A stretch of 64,000 nucleotides of DNA, taken from assembly GCA_016858145.1 (NCBI GenBank), contig JAEHOE010000129.1, positions 186,001 to 250,000 of the forward strand, given 5' to 3'. This stretch comes from Edaphochlamys debaryana. Its lineage: Eukaryota; Chlorophyta; Chlorophyceae; Chlamydomonadales. Made by a program: the position numbers and the translations under genes. The notes under the pieces are model-generated. The model saw only the letters and a list, made by a program, of their open reading frames with translations, searched no databases and was not told the DNA's origin. Positions 57,386 through 64,000 of this stretch are shown here, in pieces. How positions within the stretch are numbered: the stretch's first letter is position 1; each line of letters begins with the position of its first letter.

Positions 57386-58259
57386 CCCTGCTGCTAATTA
57401 CGCGTTAAAGCTCGATTAGAGTATAGTGCGCCCACGGTTACCGCGGGGAATGGGTCGCGTAGCAGATGGGTGAGGGGCTCAGCCCTTTTCCACCCCCATG
57501 GAGGCGCCCCGCTTGTCTATCTCTCGCCTCGTACGTCACCACGGAGCTGCCCGCTTACTGCTTCAGGCAGCAACCCACAGCCGGTTTCTTATCCCCAGCT
57601 CGCATTCTGCACACACCGCACATTACACACGTTTAGGCCTGCAGCTGCAACTCGTCATCTTCTGACTGACTGACTGAAACACGCTTCACGGCTGTGGCTT
57701 CTTCAAGCGGCTATCTGCGCCTGTCTCACGTAGGACACCGGCTCAGCTCTGCACCAGCCGCATCACCAACTACATCGCCCGCTCGTACCGCTCCGTGTGG
57801 TGCTAGATAGCTTCGTGGCTTGTGCGCCATAAGGGGGCTATGCCCACCATCCCCCGTGGTCGTCACCCTTGCTACGCGGCACGGCCCTAGCGACAGGCTG
57901 CAACGGTGCCACCCGAATAGCCTCTTAATGGCTTTCACCGCCGCTTCATGCACGGGCCCAAAGCATTCCAAGGCTCTCTCTCCCATTAAGATACGAACTG
58001 CCCTTCCAGCAAGGAAGCGCTCCCTCCAAGTCCATACAGCAACCCCCACACCACGACACCCAGACCATGTAGATTCAGCGCACCTCAGCCCGCCTTCTCG
58101 CGCCCTCAGCGGACCGCCTAACCACCGAGCGGCAAAACGCCTGACGAGACCACTCTCATTACAAGCGCCAAGACTGTGCTTCCCGCAGTGCCGGCCAGCC
58201 CAATGCCACCAGCCAGACCCGGCTGCCCCGCGCGTAAGGTCCAAAGCCGACACACCACG
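57386..58259. other. Gap downstream of unit 5
   Basis: No gene recognised. The part after about 58088 is the shared 3' flank of the array family (similar to about 51840-52010). Confidence 0.5.
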
Positions 58260-60796
58260 TCAGCCCTGCCCCGCGCCCGCGCCCGCCCCACCCCGACCAC
58301 CCTGCGAGGCCGCTTGCATCAGTTTGCGGACCCGAGCCCGCTCCTGCCTGAGCAGAGCCTCCACCGCCTTCCGCTGCCCCTGCTCCGCCGCAAACCGCTC
58401 CTCAGCCGCCTCCCGTGCCCTCACCTCCTCTGCTGCCTGTGCCCGCACCTTCTTTACCTCCACGCGAGCGGCCGCCAGCTCGTGCTCCAGCGCCGCCGCC
58501 CGCCGCTGCACGGCTGCCAGGGCCGCCTCCGCAGCCTCCCGCCGCTTGCTCTCCGCATCCGCCGCCGCCTGCCCTCCCGGCTCCGGCCCCCGGCCCTGCT
58601 CCGCACGCGCCCCCGGCTGCCGTGCGGCAGGCGCTGGCGAGGCCACCGCAGGGGCTGGGCCGGGGCCGGTGTTCCGCTGGCGCTTGAGCGGTCGCGGCTC
58701 GCCGCCGCCGTTGGCCATTGCGGCGGCGGCTGCTGGGGCCGTCGTGGCCACGGCCGGCCGCTTGGCCGAGCCCTGCAGCCAGGACAGATGCATAAGGGAG
58801 TGAGGTCGGCAGTGCGCGCAAGAAAGGAGGGCCCAGTCGTGGCTTGAGAGGGGCGCAATATAAGCCGGGCAAGCGCCCAGGGGCTCCCTGGTTCGGGCAG
58901 AGGTGCTTCAAGCTCCCAGTGTGGTCACGACGCGTGCACGCACCTGCCGCCGCTCCGACGGCGGAGCTGCCACAGGCAGCGCGCGCCCTGCCCACCCGTA
59001 CGCGCCAGTTCCAGCGGGCACCTGCATGGGGAGCGGAAACACGCATGACATCCCGCTCAGCACCCGTCCGCAGCTAGAGTGCGCTGTGCGGGACACTAAC
59101 TCATGACGGGATCACAAGTGCCTCACGAACGCACTAGGGTTGCGCGAAACACTAGGGCTGCAGAGATGCCCGGCTAGCCGCCCCAGGAGTAGTGCAGGTG
59201 TGGGCATGGTGCTCACCTGGAAATCTTCGCCGTCCTCCCCGCTCTGCTCCCCCTCTTCCTCCTCCTCCTCCTCCCCCTCGTCCTCTGAGCACTCCTCCTG
59301 CTCATCCTCCGCGTCCTCGTCCTGCTCATCCACCAAGCTGCCGTCATCCTCTGAGCTCTCCTCGGTCGAGCTGGGCTCCTCCACCCTACCGCTGCTCGCC
59401 TTCTCGTCCTCCGAGTCTTCCACCTCAGCGCTGCTTCCCTCCTCGCCCTCCTCCGCCCCAGGGCCGACGCGCTGCTCCTCCTCCTCACTGACGTCACCGT
59501 CCTCATTGTCGTCCGTGCCGGACCCCTGCAGTTGCAAGATAAAAAAAGCAAGCAAGGCGCACACCGGTCAGCAGCATGAAGAAGCCACCGCCATAGAGTA
59601 ATCCCTGTCAACTCCGTATACCGAGTCCGTGATTGGAAACTGCATCGTTCAGCCCGCGGGAGGAGGTCCTTCAGTCTTCAGCCCTAACCCGGTCCCCACC
59701 TCGGCCGCGCCGCCCGCAGCCTCCAGTCCGACGGTGGGCGCCCAGGGCTTGACCTTGGCACTCGTCGTCCCCATCGGCTCCAGCTGCGAGCGGATTGCCA
59801 TGCAAGGACTGGCATTAGTTGAGGACCACCGGGCAGGTCGGATCCCGGACCGCTCGGACTTGGGACCTCGGACCCCTGCCACTCGCAGGCCACCGGAAGG
59901 GCTGTCGGCTATGCCATTGAGAGCCCCATACTGAGCGGGCTGTCCCTTTGTGAGGGCTGGCGAACTAGTCACTTTGTCTAGTGGCACTCACATTGGCCAG
60001 CTGCGGCGGCAGGCGGCCGCCGTGGAAGCGGACCAGGTGTGTTTGCAGCACGTTGCGGGGACCCGGCGTCTTGGGGTAGGCCTTGCACAGCATGCCCCAC
60101 GTCAGCTGCGGGGGTCACAAGGCAGGCATCGGGCAAAGCAGTTTTAGGCTGAGGCCTGCCTGTCCCTGCCGTCGTTTGCTCGCCCCCAAAGCAGGTGAGC
60201 CATGTCAGTGGGTTGAAGGGGTCAGGGCTTGGGTACCCCAGTGCAAACACAGCAAGGCTGAGAACGAGGGCAGTGACAGGGTCCTTGGGCCTGCACCCGA
60301 ACATGACCCGCCCGCGTTACGCACCCCCCAATCCACACCCACATACCTTGGACATGATCCGTGCCAGGTCCTGGTCCACCATCTTTTCGACACGCATCAC
60401 GTCTCCGTTCGGCTTGAAGAAGCAAGCCCGCTCCTGCTCCCGCTGGACCGGGTCACTGATGCTCTTCAGGTGCCACTTCAGGAACCGCTCCAGTTCTTTG
60501 TTCAGATCCACCACGGGTACCGTTTCACCCGCTACCGCGCCCTGGCGCCGTGCCAGCAAGCATCGGGCCTCAGCACCGCAGGACGGCCCGCAGGCAGCGG
60601 CCCAGGGGCAGGGGATCGCGAACTTGGAGTGCACGCATATGCTGCCGCTGGGGCCGCTGTGCTTCCCGTACCACCCCACATAGGTGCGGCCATCGGGGGG
60701 TGGCGGGAAGACGGGGCTGTCAGAGCTCAGGGGCCCGGGCATACACTTGCGGAACTTCTCGTCCTTCCAGCGGTGGCGGGGCAGTGTCTTAACCAT
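58260..60796 (-). CDS. Array family, unit 5 (515 aa)
   Basis: Six coding exons: 60796-60347, 60105-59992, 59783-59700, 59525-59217, 59021-58944, 58772-58260 (1548 nt). N-terminal domain: RWKDEKFRKCMPGPLSSDSP, TYVGWYGKHSGPSG, FAIPCPWAAACGPSCGAEARC, DQDLARIMSK; then LTWGMLCKAYPKTPGPRNVL...LPPQLAN; LEPMGTTSAKVKPWAPTVGLEAAGGAAE; the longest acidic exon of the compact copies (103 residues, DDNEDGDVSEEEE...); VPAGTGAYGWAGRALPVAAPPSERRQ; and a coiled-coil exon with KRQRNTGPGP that is shorter than in units 3 and 4 and ends in a Gly/Ala tail. The second exon ends AAT/GTGAGT where the other compact copies have GAG/GTGGGT. It is head-to-head with the helicase gene. Function unknown. Confidence 0.78.
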
Positions 60797-61318
60797 CCTC
60801 CTGGATCAATGCAAGGCAACCAGGACCTTGCTTGAAGCCAAGGCAAGTCGCGCGAGGCCGCGAACTTTGTGCGAGCTCACCCCGCTCCGCGACGCAGGTG
60901 GGGCCTCCGCAGTCGCAGTTTAAGCTACCAGGTATCAAATCAGAGCCATGTGTGCGCGAGGCAGCGACAGGGGCGCAAAGCTGTTGTTCGAAGTGTTCGT
61001 CGTTTGGCAGCCAAGGAGCCGCAGCAGAATGATTGAGGTGCAGTTCGCTAAGGTATGTACGCTCGCGGTTTGATCGGGCGAAGAGAACTGTCGCTTCTGA
61101 CGTGCTGCGCACCGTGCGGAGAGATGGCCCCCAAAGCCCTTGGCCGGGTCGCTGCCTGTCCCAGCTTACCATGTTTTACTAGAATTACATAGATGCCATG
61201 TGCCCCAGTGCAGTCTCAGGGACCTCGAGGTGGGCGCCATCCTGCAGAGTGAGCCCTCTACAACTCCTGCCCTAGTGGAACTTACCAGCTTACATAGGGG
61301 TGTACTAAGAAGTTCAGG
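60797..61318. promoter_or_regulatory. Divergent intergenic region, array unit 5 / helicase pair
   Basis: 522 bp. The half next to unit 5 is the conserved array upstream block with 5'-UTR intron (GTGAGC...GATCCAG) and uORF ATG GCT CTG ATT TGA (60949-60935, MALI). The conserved block ends about 150 bp before the helicase ATG. Confidence 0.6.
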
Positions 61319-64000
61319 ATGGACGTAGACGACGACGATGAGTTTGACACTTGGCACTTGTTCGAGGCCGAGTCGCGCAGTCTCCAAGTGGGCAGTAGCC
61401 GACATCCACTGAGCTGCCGAGATGCAGCCTCCTACGGTTGGAGCGCGGCGTTCCGCAGTCCCGAGGTCCCCGGACTGGGGGCTTGGGGTGCTGAGCCTGC
61501 TGCGCCCGCAACCCCGCGAGACTCGCCGCACCTCAAGCGCGCGGGGCCTGAAAACAGCGGCAATGGCAACGGCACTGGGTCTTTCAGCATCCTGTCAGCA
61601 GCTCTGGAGGTGCAAAGCGTGTTCGGCAGCGCGTTCGCCGGCATCCCGGAGGACGAGGCTGTGGCGCTGCTGCAAAGCACCGTCGGGCACGAAGGCAAGC
61701 GCAAACGGGGGTGTCTTCACCAGGATAGGCGGCCGAACAGCTGTTGTCGAGTCCTGCGTGCCATACCACCCGCCGCGCCATCCGCCCTGCCCGGGATGTC
61801 CCCTTCCACTCCTTCGCAGTCGCCCAGCAGGCTTCGCGCCTGGCAGACCTAGCCGAGCGCTCCCAAGGATCTTGCGAGCCTTTCTCCGACAGCCGCACCG
61901 CGGCGCTCATCTTCCTCGCCATGCTCGCCTCCATCGGCCAAGCCGGCCGTGGAGTCGGCCTGCTCACGAGGCAAGCGACCCCGCGTCCCCACGCCCTCGC
62001 CTGCACAACCCCAACACATCCCAGCACGCGCCAGCCCCAACTCCTCCCACTCCTCTTCCTTCTCCCTTCGTGCCCCCTCCCCCACAGCACGCTCCTCGAC
62101 CGCACCAACCCCACGGCCGCCGCGGCCAGCAGCGGAAGCCAGGGCTCCTCCGGGGCCGCCCCCGCCGGCCCCGCTCCGCTCCCCGCCGGCCCCGTCCTGG
62201 CCCTGCTTGCGGCGGTGCGGGTGCTGCTGCGGTTCCGGGAGCTGGGGGCGGAGGCCATGTGCGCCCACGATGCGGTGGAGGCGGAGGTGCAGGTGGGGCT
62301 GGCACCACAGAGCTTGGCGAGGGGAAGGGCGGAACTCGGGGGCGGACAGCGGGCAAGAGGGAGGGCCGTGGGGGTAGGGGCAGGGGAGGGGTCTGGGGCT
62401 TTGCTTCTGTCCTACTGCATGGCGAGGAGGAGGCGGAGGTGCAGGTCGGGTGGCACCTTGCCTGGGGGTTGGAAAGAGGAGGGGCAGGGAGGAGGGGTGT
62501 AGGCGGGGCGGGGGCGGCAGGTATCCCGGGACATGGGCATGTGGGTCGGGCGTCCCGGCGACGAATGTTCCGCCACCTTCCCCACGCCCTGGTTGCCCCT
62601 GCAGAGCCATGACATGCGGGCGCGAGGGCAGCAGGAGCAGGTGGGGGGCAGCCGGGTGCCGTCTGGTCTGCGGGGGTCAAGCCGGATGGGAGCCACCAAT
62701 GACGCGGGCCCAGTGGCACCCGCCACGCGCCCACCCACCTCAGACCTCACCCACGAGCCCCCAGTGGCCACCCACTTCAGTGCCTACCCCGCCCTCCTAC
62801 CGCAAGGCAAGGGTGTAATCGTCTCCCCACCCTCCCTCCCCGCCTCTGCCTCCCAGGCGGTGCTGTTCCGCGGCATGGCCCTCAGCCGCGAGCAGCAGGC
62901 GGCCCGGTGGCCCCGCTTCGAGACGGCGGAGGGGCAGCCGCATGTGACCGTGTGAGTTTCTGGTTGATCAAGATCCAAGTCGCCCTCGTGCATCTACCCG
63001 TCCATTCGTCCCAAGCGCTCACTCCGTCCTGCCCGTCACGGCCCCCATCCCGCATCCTCCACCCGCCCAGGCTGTCGGCCTTTGCCGGCGCCGCCAAGTC
63101 CACGCAGACGCGGCTGCTGGTGCGCTCGCACCCCGACTGCCACTTCCTGTACCTGGCCTTCAATAAGGACGCAGCGCTGGGGGAAGGACGGGGGAGGGTC
63201 ATGGGGAGGACTTTGGAGGAAGGAAGGGGGTAGAGCCGGCTGGTGTGCGGTACCGGGCCAAACGGCCTGCCTCCAACCTTCACCCAGAGCCCTCATCCGG
63301 CCCCCATCCACTCCCATCCTGACCTCATGACCCCTCTTCTCCTCATGCAGACTAAGGCTGAGGACGCCATGTGGGAGGACCTCATGGAGGGTGGGCGAGG
63401 GCCGAGCGGCGTCCGGTCGGGGCATGGGAAGAGTCTGGGGTAGGCCTGCGGGAGCGCCTCAAGCCTTCGGCGTGCCATGGCTGCCCACTCGTCTTCCTAC
63501 TTTCTTCTGCTCCCTCCTTGCTGCTTTTTCCATGCCCGCAGCCCGCCGGTCCACGCCCCCCGGCGCGCCCCCGCCCCTCCAGAACTTCGAGGTCCGCACC
63601 ACACACGCGCTGGCGCACTCGCGCTTCGGCGTGGGCGCTCGCTTCCGCGGGCGGCAGCTGGTCAACACGCTGCCCACCAAGCTGGTGCGGCAGCTGCTCA
63701 TGCAGGTGGGGCGGGTGGGGGGCTTGGTGCGGGTGTAGTTGTTGGGGGTGGGGGTTCCCGAGGGAGTCTGGGTCGGTTAGTTGGGAAGGTTGGCTTAGGG
63801 TCTACAGCAGCTGCTCATGCAGGTGGGTCGGTTGGGGCGGGGGAGTGCTTGGATGTATGGGTAAAGGGGCAACGGACGCAGGTGTTGTTAGGCCGATCCG
63901 GCAGCTGCTCATCATGCAGGTCCGTAACTAGCAGTCCGGATTCCGTGGCGCGAGGATGTCAACGCGTGTGGAACCGTTGGCGTCCTGACGGCCTATGGCA
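61319..64000 (+). CDS. FBH1/UvrD-like superfamily 1 helicase, 5' part (about 398 aa visible)
   Basis: Exons: 61319-61694, 61820-61970, 62088-62292, 62605-62640, 62857-62951, 63071-63197, 63351-63390, 63542-63705; the gene runs off the window. The start ATG gives an acidic leader (MDVDDDDEFDTW). The helicase begins ALSREQQAARWPRFETAEG, then motif I VLSAFAGAAKSTQTRLLV, FLYLAFNKDAA, and NFEVRTTHALAHSRFGVGARFRGRQLVNTL. This order (AFAG-x2-K-S/T, FLY-x-AFNK, T-x-HALA) is that of FBH1 (F-box DNA helicase 1) and related UvrD helicases, which act in recombination control; no F-box was recognised. The Walker A Gly before Lys is Ala here. Introns 1 and 2 begin GCAAGC (GC-AG). The ends of exons 3, 4 and 6 are the least certain, since in-frame readthrough is possible at exon 4. 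Two introns contain copies of their own donor junctions. Confidence 0.72.
62277..62446 (+). repeat. Duplicated donor junction, helicase intron 3
   Basis: The 18-bp string GGAGGCGGAGGTGCAGGT (exon 3 end plus GT) is found at 62277-62294 and again inside the intron at 62429-62446. Confidence 0.85.
63691..63921 (+). repeat. Triplicated donor junction after helicase exon 8
   Basis: CAGCTGCTCATGCAGGTGGG occurs at 63691-63710 (exon end plus donor) and 63808-63827. A third copy, CAGCTGCTCATCATGCAGGT, lies at 63902-63921. Confidence 0.9.

Overview
The window looks like nuclear DNA of a green alga, most probably a Chlamydomonas/Volvox-type chlorophyte. It is very GC-rich, its genes are broken into many short exons, coding exons end mostly in G or C at third positions, and two genes encode secreted proline-rod (SPPP/PPSP) extracellular-matrix proteins. 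Gene models were built by hand: exons were joined only where donor, acceptor and reading phase agreed, and every model presented as complete sums to a whole number of codons. No RNA genes, CRISPR arrays or bacterial operons were seen.

Layout. 1-11.3 kb: two tandem paralogues (+) of a multi-module, Pro-rich matrix protein; the first enters the window as its C-terminal end, the second is complete (1107 aa). 11.3-14 kb: no gene recognised. 14-22.1 kb: a GNAT acetyltransferase (-) head-to-head with the first of two tandem FMN-binding, pyridoxamine-oxidase-like genes (+). 23.5-29.5 kb: RRP15 (-), a ribosome-biogenesis factor, head-to-head with a DUF1769-like gene (+). 34-40 kb: a fragment of an unrecognised gene (-) and a 15-exon secretory-pathway family-90 glycosyltransferase (-). 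30-61 kb, interrupted by these: five units plus a fragment of one tandem, minus-strand protein family that I do not recognise. It has an N-terminal W-Y-G-G/CX5CX3CX5C domain, an LPPQL exon, in most copies an Asp/Glu-rich exon, and an Ala/Glu/Arg coiled-coil tail. Two copies are non-functional or fragmentary, one carries a giant 1266-aa exon, and three are compact (496-515 aa). Between copies four and five lies a 5'-truncated Fanzor/TnpB-like remnant (+), followed by a cluster of CCGTATTAATACGG palindromes. 61.3-64 kb: the 5' part of an FBH1/UvrD-like helicase gene (+), head-to-head with the last family copy.

Themes. The three compact array members share an upstream region with a conserved five-codon uORF. 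GC-AG introns are unusually frequent (six, in three genes). Several exon/intron junctions (donor side in the DUF1769-like gene and twice in the helicase gene; exon-head side in the Fanzor remnant) and one stop-codon region are duplicated a short distance away, which suggests that short tandem duplications keep reshaping gene structure here.
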